Shown here one piece after another: positions 1 through 8,444 of a stretch of DNA of 64,000 bases; within the stretch, counting starts at the first letter, position 1, and each line of letters begins with the position of its first letter. The stretch is from M3007 sp043764095 (GTDB lineage: Bacteria; Bacteroidota; Bacteroidia; Chitinophagales; Saprospiraceae): NCBI GenBank assembly GCA_043764095.1, contig JAYUKX010000007.1, positions 1 to 64,000 on the forward strand, written 5' to 3'. Position numbers and translations under genes: made by a program. Below the pieces are notes generated by a model. It was not told where the DNA came from. It ran no database searches and saw only the letters and a list, made by a program, of their open reading frames with translations.

Positions 1-132
1 TTGCGCGAATAGCCTACCTATTTAAGTAGAAAAAGAGGAAATATGAGGGCAAAAGATGTGCATCAATCTGTACCTTTATTTCGACACCATTCCTAAGTAT
101 TAGACGCTGTGTCACGTTATTTTTCCAACAAA

Positions 133-1356
133 TCACTTTAGAAAATACTCATATTCCTCTTCTTTAAATACCTTTTCCATTTGCGCTCGGTCAAAGTCAT
201 TTTCACTATTGGCAATAAAAATCGTCGCTACGGCATTGCCAATAATATTCGTAATAGCACGCGCTTCGGACATGAACCGATCCACACCAATCAATAAGGC
301 AAGTCCTTCAATAGGCACTACAGGTACCGCAGAAAGCGTAGAAGCCAATACCACAAACCCGCTACCAGTAACACCCGCCGCTCCTTTTGAAGTCACCATC
401 AGTACGCCAATAATGGTCAGCAATTGGTGTATATTTAATTGAATACCATATACTTGTGTTAAAAAAATGATAGCCATAGAAAGATAAATAGTAGTACCAT
501 CTAAATTAAAGGAGTAACCCGCCGGAATAACCAATCCCACAACAGGTTTCGAACAGCCCATTTTTTCTAATTTTTCCATAATGCCCGGCAATGCGGCTTC
601 GCTCGAAGAAGTGCCTAAAACAATTAATAGTTCTTCCTTAATATAATTGAGTAAACCCCGTAGCGGCACTTTATAATACCTCAAAATGAACCAAAGAACA
701 CCAAAAATGAACAAAGCCATAGTTGCATACACCGTCACCATCAATTTTGCCAAAGGCACCAATGCTTTTAAACCATATTTGCCAATCGTAAACGCCATTC
801 CACCAAAAGCACCAATTGGCGCAAATAACATCACAAAATGAAGGGCTTTGAAAACGTATTTTGAGGCAAAAGTAAGATAGTCTGTGAGGCGTTGCTTTTG
901 GGGCAACCGCCCTGCTAATGTTCCCAAAAAAACAGAGAACACCAAAACCTGCAACGTGGTGTTATTCGTCAAAAAGGTTACCCAATTGAACTGTGCTGCA
1001 CTTTGTTGAATTTTTGAAACATCGGAGTTGGGTGCTATGGCCATTACACCCGCTCCCGGTTGAATAACCCAAGAAGTGACAATACCAATCAACAATGCAA
1101 AAGTGGTAACAAATTCGAAATAAATCAATGCTTTTGCACCAACACGGCCTACTTTCCTAAGATCACCTACACCCGAAATACCCAAAGTAATGGTTAGAAA
1201 GATGAGGGGAAGGATAAATAATTTGACTACAGCAATAAAACTATCTCCTAAAACCTTACAACTCACGCCCTTTTCAGGCCAAAAATGCCCCAAAATTGCA
1301 CCAAATAAAATGGATAACAATACCCAAGTAGTTAAATTTGCAACTAATTTCTTCAA
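133..1356 (-). CDS. Dicarboxylate/amino acid:cation symporter (DAACS/GltP-DctA family)
   Basis: Inner-membrane secondary transporter of 407 residues that should couple Na+ or H+ to uptake of a C4-dicarboxylate, glutamate or aspartate. Family hallmarks are visible: the serine-rich hairpin HP1 motif GTSSSEAALPGIMEKL, the TM7 motif NLDGTTIYLSMA (NMDGT-like), and the HP2 region TSKGAAGVTGSGFVVLAS. The N-terminus is the usual first TM helix with no signal peptide. Length and order are normal for the family. It stands alone, transcribed away from the downstream synthase pair. Exact substrate cannot be told from sequence. An acidic substrate is likely, but a neutral amino acid is possible. Confidence 0.9.
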   Translation of the reverse strand: MKKLVANLTTWVLLSILFGAILGHFWPEKGVSCKVLGDSFIAVVKLFILPLIFLTITLGISGVGDLRKVGRVGAKALIYFEFVTTFALLIGIVTSWVIQPGAGVMAIAPNSDVSKIQQSAAQFNWVTFLTNNTTLQVLVFSVFLGTLAGRLPQKQRLTDYLTFASKYVFKALHFVMLFAPIGAFGGMAFTIGKYGLKALVPLAKLMVTVYATMALFIFGVLWFILRYYKVPLRGLLNYIKEELLIVLGTSSSEAALPGIMEKLEKMGCSKPVVGLVIPAGYSFNLDGTTIYLSMAIIFLTQVYGIQLNIHQLLTIIGVLMVTSKGAAGVTGSGFVVLASTLSAVPVVPIEGLALLIGVDRFMSEARAITNIIGNAVATIFIANSENDFDRAQMEKVFKEEEYEYFLK

Positions 1357-1377
1357 AATAAGGTTCGTGAAAAAAAA

Positions 1378-1417
1378 ACATGAGTCACTTCATCTGTTCG
1401 ACGAAAGTGACTCATGT
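1378..1417 (-). terminator. Rho-independent terminator of the small ORF at 1442-1534
   Basis: A perfect 13-bp inverted repeat (ACATGAGTCACTT at 1378-1390, AAGTGACTCATGT at 1405-1417) is preceded on the plus strand by a run of A. On the minus strand this reads as a hairpin followed by a U tract. It lies between the short minus-strand ORF and the symporter gene, so it would end transcription coming from the right. Confidence 0.75.
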
Positions 1418-1441
1418 AAGGGAGGTGAATCAAGTAGCGGT

Positions 1442-1534
1442 TTAGCGGCGTGAAATAGCACCCCAAGCACCCGCAACATAAGGTAAAACTCGAACGAGTA
1501 CCATAGCAGCAATAGCAATAGATAAAATTAACAT
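1442..1534 (-). CDS. Candidate 30-residue single-pass membrane peptide
   Basis: An ATG-initiated 30-codon ORF encodes a mostly hydrophobic peptide beginning MLILSIAIAAMVLVRV and ending GAISRR. That gives one membrane span with a basic C-terminal tail (positive-inside would put the tail in the cytoplasm). It ends 25 bp before a convincing terminator hairpin with a U tract, which would otherwise have no obvious gene to serve. I recognise no family and found no clear TAnnTTTG box upstream, so translation is plausible but unproven. The rest of 1535-1702 shows nothing else I can support. Confidence 0.4.
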   Translation of the reverse strand: MLILSIAIAAMVLVRVLPYVAGAWGAISRR

Positions 1535-1702
1535 TAGAATGGTATTTGAATTGTTAAACAAGAGAACCGGATTAAATTTAAAAATGCTTCAGAACATTGG
1601 GCGAAGTTCCAACATCTGCCCGAAACTTTCAAATATTTCATCTTTAATTTTCAAATAATTTTCCTTTTTTTCTAAATCCGCTAAGTTTCTAACGAGTTGT
1701 GT

Positions 1703-1710
1703 TACCTTTG
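1703..1710 (+). promoter_or_regulatory. Bacteroidota -7 box for the synthase pair
   Basis: TACCTTTG matches the primary-sigma -7 consensus TAnnTTTG and lies about 30 nt before the chosen ATG at 1742. The only longer in-frame start (ATG 1697) would sit upstream of this box, so the box supports the shorter protein. No clean -33 TTTG is visible. Confidence 0.55.
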
Positions 1711-1741
1711 CGATAGTATTTTCACTAAAAACACATCGTGT

Positions 1742-2743
1742 ATGGTCTATAACAGCATTTTAGAAACCATTGGTAAAACTCCGCTCGTACGGCTCAATAA
1801 AATCGTAGCGCATATTCCGGCCACTATTTATGCAAAAATTGAGGGCTTCAACCCCGGTTTGAGTGCAAAAGATCGTATTGCACTCCACATGATTGAACAC
1901 GCCGAACGCATGGGGTACTTACAACCCGGTGGCACCGTGGTGGACGCCACTAGTGGTAATACAGGCTTTAGCCTCGCAATGGTAAGCGCTATTAAAGGTT
2001 ATAAATGTGTGCTCACGGTAACCACTAAAATTTCGGAAGACAAACTCAATAACCTTCGCGCCATGGGTGCAGAGGTGATCCTTTGTCCAAAAGATGCCAA
2101 ACCAAGCGACCCAGAATCGTATTACCGAAAAGCAGAAAGCCTCGCTAAAGAAATCCCTGGCGCATACTATATTAACCAAAATTTTAATATGGATAATAGT
2201 GCAGCGCATTACCTCAGTACAGGGCCAGAAATTTGGGAGCAAACAGAAGGCAAAATAACCCACCTGATTGGCTCTGCCAGTACTGGCGGTACGCTTTGCG
2301 GATCAGGCAAATACATCAAAGAGCAAAACCCTAACCTTCAGGTCATCGCAACCGACGCTTATGGTTCTGTTTTGAAAAAATACCACGAAACGGGTGTTTA
2401 TGACCCCAAAGAAATTGGATCTTACCAAATGGAAGGTGTAGGGAAAAATATCATTCCAGGTAATTTCGATTTTGATCTTATCAATGAATTTGTCAAAGTA
2501 ACCGATAAGGATAGTGCCTTAAAAGCACGTGAATTGGCACTTACTGATGGCATTTTGGCGGGATATTCAAGTGGTGCTGCACTTCAATGCCTCGAAATAA
2601 TAAAAGATCGCCTCACAAAAGATGATATTGTGGTGCTTATCTTCGCCAGTCACGGCACTAAATACGTTACCAAGATATTTAGCGATAAATGGATGGTACA
2701 ACAAGGGTTCATCAATCAAGATGAATTGGTTAGTCTAGGATAA
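1742..2743 (+). CDS. PLP-dependent cysteine-synthase-like enzyme, probable cysteate synthase
   Basis: A fold-type II PLP enzyme of 333 residues in the cysteine synthase/cystathionine beta-synthase family. Seen in the sequence: the substrate loop and PLP lysine in FNPGLSAKDRIA (K43; classical enzymes have NPGGSVKDR), the SGNTGFSLAM loop, the glycine-rich phosphate loop GSASTGGTLCG, and the late motif AGYSSGAAL. Classical enzymes make cysteine from O-acetylserine. The altered loop and the immediate downstream alpha-oxoamine synthase (73-bp gap) suggest it instead uses sulfite to make L-cysteate for sulfonolipid synthesis. That assignment is inference. An ordinary cysteine synthase or cystathionine beta-synthase paralogue is the alternative. 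The start was chosen at MVYNSILETIGKTPLV because the TAnnTTTG box lies downstream of the earlier ATG. Confidence 0.8.
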   Translation: MVYNSILETIGKTPLVRLNKIVAHIPATIYAKIEGFNPGLSAKDRIALHMIEHAERMGYLQPGGTVVDATSGNTGFSLAMVSAIKGYKCVLTVTTKISEDKLNNLRAMGAEVILCPKDAKPSDPESYYRKAESLAKEIPGAYYINQNFNMDNSAAHYLSTGPEIWEQTEGKITHLIGSASTGGTLCGSGKYIKEQNPNLQVIATDAYGSVLKKYHETGVYDPKEIGSYQMEGVGKNIIPGNFDFDLINEFVKVTDKDSALKARELALTDGILAGYSSGAALQCLEIIKDRLTKDDIVVLIFASHGTKYVTKIFSDKWMVQQGFINQDELVSLG

Positions 2744-2816
2744 CTCTAAAGATCGGGAGTATTTGCTATTTCGATCATCATAATTACAATAAAAGTAACA
2801 ATACAAAAATATATAC

Positions 2817-4064
2817 ATGGATTTATTTGATCGCATTTTGAAGCAGGCTGGCCCATTGGGTAAATATGCTGAAGTTGCAGAAGGATACTATATGTTTCCA
2901 CAATTGGAAGGTGAATTGGGCAACCGCATGAAATTTCAAGGGAAAGAAGTGGTTTGCTGGAGTATCAATAATTATCTTGGATTGGCCAATCACCCAGAAG
3001 TAAGAAAAGAAGATGCCGAAAGTGCCGCGCGTTGGGGTTTTGCATACCCAATGGGTGCGCGTATGATGAGTGGTGAAACCAGCCAGCACATCGCACTAGA
3101 AACAGATTTGGCACATTATGTAGGAAAAGAAGAAGGTTATTTGCTCAACTACGGTTATCAAGGTATCCTTTCCGTTATTGACGCACTACTTACCCGCCAC
3201 GATGCTGTGGTGTATGATGCCGAAAGCCATGCTTGTATCGTTGACGCATTGCGTATGCACCTCGGCAAACGTTTTGCATTTACACACAATGATATGGACA
3301 GTCTAGTTAAAAACCTAGACAGGGCAAAAAGACTGACTACTGAAACTGGTGGTGGTATTCTTGTGATTACCGAAGGCGTTTTTGGTATGCGTGGTGATCA
3401 AGGTAAACTCCGCGAAATTGCCGCACTTAAAGAAAAATATGGTTTCCGTTTATTGATTGATGATGCCCACGGTTTTGGCATGTTGGGCGAAACGGGCGCA
3501 GGTACCGCTGAACACCAAGGCGTTACCGACGATGTGGACGTGTATTTCAGCACATTTGCTAAAAGTATGGCTTTGATTGGCGGCTTTGTCGCTGGGCCAA
3601 AAGAAATTATCCGCTACTTGCGTTATAATATGCGTTCGCAAATTTTCGCAAAATCGCTGCCTATGCCCTTGGTAGAAGGCTTAATCAAGCGTTTTGAATT
3701 GTTGCGCACACAACCGCAATTGCGCGAAAAACTATGGTCGAATGTACGTAAATTACAAAGCGGCCTACAGGAACGCGGCTTCGATATTGGCGATACCAAT
3801 ACCTGCGTAACACCGGTATATATGCACGGTGAAGTAGAGGAAGCAATGGCAATGGTAAAAGATATGCGCGATAATTTCGGGATATTCTGCTCTATTGTGG
3901 TGTATCCTGTTATCCCTAAAGGTATGATTATCTTGCGTTTGATCCCAACCGCTGCCCATACAGATGAAGATATTGACCAAACACTTGCTGCATTTGTGGC
4001 AGTGGGCGAAAGACTCAAATCTGGGGTGTATAAGGCATTTATTCCAGAAGTGATACATGGTTAA
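2817..4064 (+). CDS. Alpha-oxoamine synthase, probable cysteate (or serine) fatty acyltransferase
   Basis: A 415-residue fold-type I PLP enzyme of the family containing serine palmitoyltransferase, 8-amino-7-oxononanoate synthase and 2-amino-3-ketobutyrate CoA ligase. Visible motifs are NNYLGLANHP near residue 51, DDAHGFG (D215, H218) and the PLP lysine in FSTFAKSMALIGGFVAG (K249). These enzymes condense an amino acid with an acyl thioester and release CO2. Bacteroidota use members for sphingolipids (serine) and for sulfonolipids such as capnine (cysteate). The cysteine-synthase-like partner just upstream favours cysteate. The biotin-pathway role is unlikely because no bio genes are near. Serine palmitoyltransferase remains the main alternative. 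It is the last gene of the unit, followed by a strong terminator. Confidence 0.85.
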   Translation: MDLFDRILKQAGPLGKYAEVAEGYYMFPQLEGELGNRMKFQGKEVVCWSINNYLGLANHPEVRKEDAESAARWGFAYPMGARMMSGETSQHIALETDLAHYVGKEEGYLLNYGYQGILSVIDALLTRHDAVVYDAESHACIVDALRMHLGKRFAFTHNDMDSLVKNLDRAKRLTTETGGGILVITEGVFGMRGDQGKLREIAALKEKYGFRLLIDDAHGFGMLGETGAGTAEHQGVTDDVDVYFSTFAKSMALIGGFVAGPKEIIRYLRYNMRSQIFAKSLPMPLVEGLIKRFELLRTQPQLREKLWSNVRKLQSGLQERGFDIGDTNTCVTPVYMHGEVEEAMAMVKDMRDNFGIFCSIVVYPVIPKGMIILRLIPTAAHTDEDIDQTLAAFVAVGERLKSGVYKAFIPEVIHG

Positions 4065-4082
4065 GCATTGATAAAATTATTT

Positions 4083-4120
4083 AAAAAGGGTTTAGCGCAA
4101 ACGTGCTAAACCCTTTTTTT
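4083..4120. terminator. Bidirectional rho-independent terminator
   Basis: AAAAAGGGTTTAGC (4083-4096) pairs with GCTAAACCCTTTTT. A U tract follows on the plus strand and there is an A run on the other side, so it can stop both the synthase pair (+) and priA (-). Confidence 0.85.
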
Positions 4121-4125
4121 ATGCC

Positions 4126-6573
4126 CTAAGCAGGATCCACATCCACCGCCACCCTAACTTGCGACCACCCTTGCTTCCCAACTAACAATTCTGTACAGTA
4201 TTTGATTAATTGTTTGGTACGCGGCACCAAATCGCCCGATTTCTCCAATTTTAGCATAATATTTTGGTGGTAATAGTTCCGAATGCGCCCAACAGGCGGA
4301 ATAACAGGGCCTAGAACGCGTTGCGGCCCCAATTTATCGCGTAGTACTGCCGTTAAATAAGCGGCAGCGGCGGCGGTCACTTTATCGTCTTTATGCTGGA
4401 TATTTAAGTGGATCAGGCGGATAAACGGCGGATACCGAAAAGCCTCCCTTTCTGCCAGTTCTCTTTCTATAAATCGTTGATAATTATTATCGAGTACATC
4501 CAACACAACAGGGTGTGTAGTGGCATACGCCTGAATCAATACCTTACCTCTTTTTTTCTTGCGCCCTGCCCTACCCGATACTTGAGTAATCAACTGAAAA
4601 GCCCTTTCTCCAGATCTAAAATCGGGAAAACGGACAATTTGATCGGCAGAGAGCACCCCTACTAAAGCCACATTTTCAAAATCTAACCCCTTAGAAACCA
4701 TTTGAGTACCCACCAAAATATCCAATTCCCGATCTTCAAATTCATTGAGCAATGCCGTCATATTATTTTTGGTACCCGCAGTATCCAAATCCATTCGGGC
4801 AATTCGTGCGGTAGGTAGGAAAATCTTCAAATCATCTTCAATTTTTTCAGTGCCCGAACCGAGCATCACCAGCCTGCCCGAGCCGCAAGCAGGGCAAGTT
4901 TCTGGTACATCTGCCTTGAAATTACAATAATGACAACGCAAAGTGTGCTGAAACTTATGGTAAGTAAGACTCACATCACAATTTTGACAAGTACTTCCCC
5001 AACCACAGGTTTCGCATTCCAAAATAGGCGCGTATCCACGGCGGTTTTGGAATAAAATAGCCTGTTCGCCATTGGCGATGGTTTCCTTCAATGCCTCTAT
5101 CAAGGTATTACTAAAAATACCGTGCATCAATTTCTTTTTTTGCTGGTCTTTTAAGTCAACTATTTGAATTTCAGGCATTTCTACGCCTCCAAAGCGTTGT
5201 TTCATTTCCACAAAACCATATTTACCAGTCATGGCATTGTGGTACGATTCTACGGCAGGCGTTGCAGAACCCAGCAAGACATTGGCCTTGCCAGTACTGC
5301 CCATATAGATCGCCGCATCGCGTGCATGGTAGCGAGGAGCGGGATCGTATTGCTTAAATGAAGCGTCGTGTTCTTCATCTACAATAATCAATTGAAGGTT
5401 CTGGAATGGTAAAAACAGCCCCGATCTAGCAGCCAAAATAACTGGTTTCCCGGTTGCTGCACTATTCCATGCCTCTACCCTTTCGTTGGCATTTATTTTG
5501 GAGTGATAAATCCCAATATCCCCACCAAATACCTTTTGCAAACGCCCCACAATTTGGGTTGTCAAGGCTATTTCAGGCAAGAGGTACAACGCCTGTCCAC
5601 CTTGCAAAATGGTTTCGCGAATTAATTCAATGTAAACCTGTGTTTTGCCAGAACCCGTTACGCCTTGCAATAAAACTACTTTTTTGCCCGCAATAAAATG
5701 TTGATTAATTTCGCTCAGTGCTTTACTTTGGTGTTCCGATAAAGCCCCAATACCCATCAGTTCTTCGCGGTAATCACCCACACGGCTCACCTCTCGCTCG
5801 TACATATCGAGGATACCTAATTTCACCAAACTTTTGAGCGGCGCATCTGATGTACCGGCAGCGTTGAGCAATTCTTTTTTCTTTATAAATGGCTGATTGC
5901 GAACTATTTGCACAAATGCCATCAAAACATTGACCTGCTGTTCCGTTTTTGCAAGATCAAAAGCATTTTTTATCGTATCGGGGTTCGATTTGTAGGGCTC
6001 ACACCAACGTATGGCCACTACCTTGCGGGGTTTGTACTTTTCTTGTAATTCTTCCCTTAAAAACAATACCCCACGGTGCAAAAGTTTTTGAATAATGGGC
6101 AATACCGTTTTACGGTTCAATATTTTACGGACATCCTCAATCGTAATTTCCGGTTGCAATTGTAAGGCTTCCGCTACCAAGTATTCATCCGCGCTGAGTT
6201 CTAGTAAATCATCGGTATAATCCGTATTAAATGTAATCCTAGTTTCGCTCGAAAGTTTCATATTGCCCGGCAGAGCGGCCAACATTACCTCTCCCAAAGT
6301 GGCGCAATAATAAGAGGCGATCCAGTCCCAAAGCCGAATTTGTTCCGACGAAATCACAGGCAATTCGTCCAAAACACTAATAATTTCTTTTACTTTATAG
6401 GAAGGTACTTCATCATGTACGCGCTCTACAATACCGCTATACAATTTACTTTTGCCAAAAGGCACTTCTACGCGTTGACCAACATGTATATAGGACTCCA
6501 AATCGGTACTTACAGAGAAAGTATAAGTCCGTTTAGGCAGTGCCAATGGTAAAATAATATCTGCAAACAACAT
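4126..6573 (-). CDS. priA: Primosomal protein N' (replication restart helicase PriA)
   Basis: A superfamily 2 3'-to-5' DNA helicase that restarts collapsed replication forks. The 815-residue protein shows, in order: an N-terminal DNA-binding region (about 1-110), Walker A in QGVTGSGKTQVY, the DEEH box in IVDEEHDASFKQYDP, the cysteine pairs of the zinc-binding domain (CETCGWGSTCQNC, CHYC, CPACGSG), and helicase motif VI within TQVSGRAGRKKK. The cysteine set is complete, so the protein looks intact. Its start lies 9 bp after the histidine kinase stop, so M50 protease, kinase and priA are likely co-transcribed. Confidence 0.97.
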   Translation of the reverse strand: MLFADIILPLALPKRTYTFSVSTDLESYIHVGQRVEVPFGKSKLYSGIVERVHDEVPSYKVKEIISVLDELPVISSEQIRLWDWIASYYCATLGEVMLAALPGNMKLSSETRITFNTDYTDDLLELSADEYLVAEALQLQPEITIEDVRKILNRKTVLPIIQKLLHRGVLFLREELQEKYKPRKVVAIRWCEPYKSNPDTIKNAFDLAKTEQQVNVLMAFVQIVRNQPFIKKKELLNAAGTSDAPLKSLVKLGILDMYEREVSRVGDYREELMGIGALSEHQSKALSEINQHFIAGKKVVLLQGVTGSGKTQVYIELIRETILQGGQALYLLPEIALTTQIVGRLQKVFGGDIGIYHSKINANERVEAWNSAATGKPVILAARSGLFLPFQNLQLIIVDEEHDASFKQYDPAPRYHARDAAIYMGSTGKANVLLGSATPAVESYHNAMTGKYGFVEMKQRFGGVEMPEIQIVDLKDQQKKKLMHGIFSNTLIEALKETIANGEQAILFQNRRGYAPILECETCGWGSTCQNCDVSLTYHKFQHTLRCHYCNFKADVPETCPACGSGRLVMLGSGTEKIEDDLKIFLPTARIARMDLDTAGTKNNMTALLNEFEDRELDILVGTQMVSKGLDFENVALVGVLSADQIVRFPDFRSGERAFQLITQVSGRAGRKKKRGKVLIQAYATTHPVVLDVLDNNYQRFIERELAEREAFRYPPFIRLIHLNIQHKDDKVTAAAAAYLTAVLRDKLGPQRVLGPVIPPVGRIRNYYHQNIMLKLEKSGDLVPRTKQLIKYCTELLVGKQGWSQVRVAVDVDPA

Positions 6574-6582
6574 GTTTTTGCG

Positions 6583-7545
6583 TTAAATTTCAATGGAAAA
6601 CACGGTTCCATTGGGTACATTGGGTTTAATTTCTATTTTTCCACCATGCGCTTCAACCACTTGTTTAACGATATATAAACCGAGCCCGGTACCCGTAACT
6701 TGGCGGGTTTCTTCATTCCCTAAGCGGTAAAATTTTTCAAAAATGGCTTTATGCTCGTCCATTGGAATACCTTGCCCTACATCAGCAACGGTCAATAAGG
6801 TACGCCCAGCGGGTAAAATACTAGCGTTCACCGTAACAGCATGGCCTTTGGGAGAGTATTTAATGGCGTTTTCCAATAAATTCATCAAAACCGAAGTAAA
6901 ACCTTGTAAATCTGCTTGTAAAACGGGCAAATTATCAGGTATTTGATTGTCAATATTGGACAAAGGAAAACGCAATTGCAACGAACTTTTGCATTCGTCC
7001 ACCAAGTTTTTTAATACAATAGGCGTATAATGAGGATTCCAACTGTCCTCTAATCGAGCGGCTAACAGCAGGTCTTGCACTAAGTTTTGCAAGCGAGTGG
7101 TATCTTTCAAACCACCTGTCGTGAGCAGGTTCATCTGCTCTTTGTTTAAATCTCGTTTGCTAAAGGTCTCCAGCACCAATCGAATAGCAGCAATCGGCGA
7201 TTTTAATTCATGGGTGATACTCAACAAAAAATTTCTCCTTTGTCGAGCCAATTGCACTTCTTTTTGTGCACTTCGGCGGATCCATAACAAACCAATAATA
7301 AGGCATACGGTAAAAAAAATGCCTTCTCCGATCACCATCCAGGCATAACGCTGGTGTTTTTCGAATAATTCTTGGTATTCCGAAGTGTGCAGGACGGCCT
7401 CCTTGGAAATGGCTAATTTGTACGCAATTGCATCTGTTTGAAGGGCTAATTTTTCTTCATTACTCCGCCAAAGCAAGATTGCCCACCAACCAAATGCAAA
7501 GATCATATAACCGATCAGGATACTGGAAGAAAATTTTGATTTCAT
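6583..7545 (-). CDS. Membrane sensor histidine kinase
   Basis: A 320-residue kinase with two TM helices (about 9-26 and 70-90) bracketing a short periplasmic loop of about 40 residues. There is no HAMP or PAS domain. The H-box is SITHELKSPIAAIR (phospho-acceptor H112), the N-box NLLENAIKYSP, G1 DVGQGIP and G2 GTGLGLYIV, so the HisKA and HATPase_c domains are complete. Its ATG overlaps the upstream M50 stop by 4 bp (ATGA), indicating translational coupling. No response regulator is adjacent, so this is an orphan kinase by position. The loop is too small for a classic ligand domain, which suggests sensing within the membrane or through the neighbouring protease. Confidence 0.9.
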   Translation of the reverse strand: MKSKFSSSILIGYMIFAFGWWAILLWRSNEEKLALQTDAIAYKLAISKEAVLHTSEYQELFEKHQRYAWMVIGEGIFFTVCLIIGLLWIRRSAQKEVQLARQRRNFLLSITHELKSPIAAIRLVLETFSKRDLNKEQMNLLTTGGLKDTTRLQNLVQDLLLAARLEDSWNPHYTPIVLKNLVDECKSSLQLRFPLSNIDNQIPDNLPVLQADLQGFTSVLMNLLENAIKYSPKGHAVTVNASILPAGRTLLTVADVGQGIPMDEHKAIFEKFYRLGNEETRQVTGTGLGLYIVKQVVEAHGGKIEIKPNVPNGTVFSIEI

Positions 7546-8219
7546 ACCCCCCTCCCCCTACTCGAACGCGAAAAAGTACCGCGTAAGTTAGAATAAGTTA
7601 TAACGACAACTATCCCTAGCCAAATATACATCCAAATTTGCGCTGGAAACAGGCCAATATGATCTTCGTAAGCACGTAAATCGCTACTTGGTCCTACTTG
7701 AAAATCCTGAATAACGTATAAAACCGAGGCCATACCAAAAAACATAGCTACGTTCTGATCCCAATTGGTTTTGAGCGCAATAAAGAACAGACAAGCAGCA
7801 TAAGCCAGCAACAAACCACCGCTCATCATTGTTGAAGGCCATTTTAAAAAAGAAAACACCATCAAACCGGCTAAAACCAGTAACGCAGATTGAGCCAATC
7901 TTCTTTTTTTAAAACCAATATAAAACAATATATTACCCAGTACGGCGCTGCCGATATACCCTCCCATCAAAATTATTGCGATACTACCGCCTTGTGTGGT
8001 CGTTAATCCGCTTCCATTGGGGTTAATTTGTAGAGAAATTACATTACCGCCGGTAACTAAAGCACCAAGTGCGTGGCCTGTTTCGTGCAAAAAGGCGACC
8101 AACCAAATCACAGGGAATAATAATTGACGCGCTGCTCCACCAAAATAGTAAAGCACCAAATAAATTATGAGCATAGCTAATGCTCTTGTAAGTGGAGTAT
8201 TTTGTTGTTGAACAGCCAT
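7542..8219 (-). CDS. M50-type (site-2-protease-like) membrane metallopeptidase
   Basis: A 225-residue polytopic membrane protein with the zinc-protease signature HETGHA (H45, E46, H49) in its second hydrophobic segment, followed by several more TM helices. This is the short M50B-like form with no PDZ domain, common in Bacteroidota and resembling the Pfam M50B-like family. A second metal ligand usually lies in a later helix, and I cannot place it with certainty. The 4-bp overlap with a histidine kinase suggests the two act together, for example in intramembrane cleavage linked to signalling. That is inference. Confidence 0.75.
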   Translation of the reverse strand: MAVQQQNTPLTRALAMLIIYLVLYYFGGAARQLLFPVIWLVAFLHETGHALGALVTGGNVISLQINPNGSGLTTTQGGSIAIILMGGYIGSAVLGNILFYIGFKKRRLAQSALLVLAGLMVFSFLKWPSTMMSGGLLLAYAACLFFIALKTNWDQNVAMFFGMASVLYVIQDFQVGPSSDLRAYEDHIGLFPAQIWMYIWLGIVVVITYSNLRGTFSRSSRGRGV

Positions 8220-8258
8220 TTATGTAAATTTGGTGTGTGTTTTTGGTAATGGTTGCGA

Positions 8259-8408
8259 ACGTTTTACGAAACCGTTCAGGTTTAAAAGTGTAGCCAAAAG
8301 TTTTAGCCTTTTGTGCAGCCGAAAATTTCGATCGCACTTCAAAACGTGGATATTTCCTATTTTGTGACTCGGGTGACGTTTACGAAACCTTGGAGGTTTC
8401 GTAAACGT
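8259..8408. repeat. Palindromic intergenic repeat with a degenerate second copy
   Basis: A perfect 14-bp inverted repeat, ACGTTTACGAAACC (8376-8389) and GGTTTCGTAAACGT (8395-8408), has a 5-nt spacer. A decayed relative (ACGTTTTACGAAACC at 8259-8273, with only GGTTT as its partner at 8279-8283) lies about 100 bp away. It sits between the FKBP gene and the M50 protease gene, both on the minus strand. This looks like a dispersed REP-like unit and not a terminator, because no U tract follows. Confidence 0.6.
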
Positions 8409-8444
8409 AATGCCTTGTATTATAATTTACCCTATTGTGCGCCT

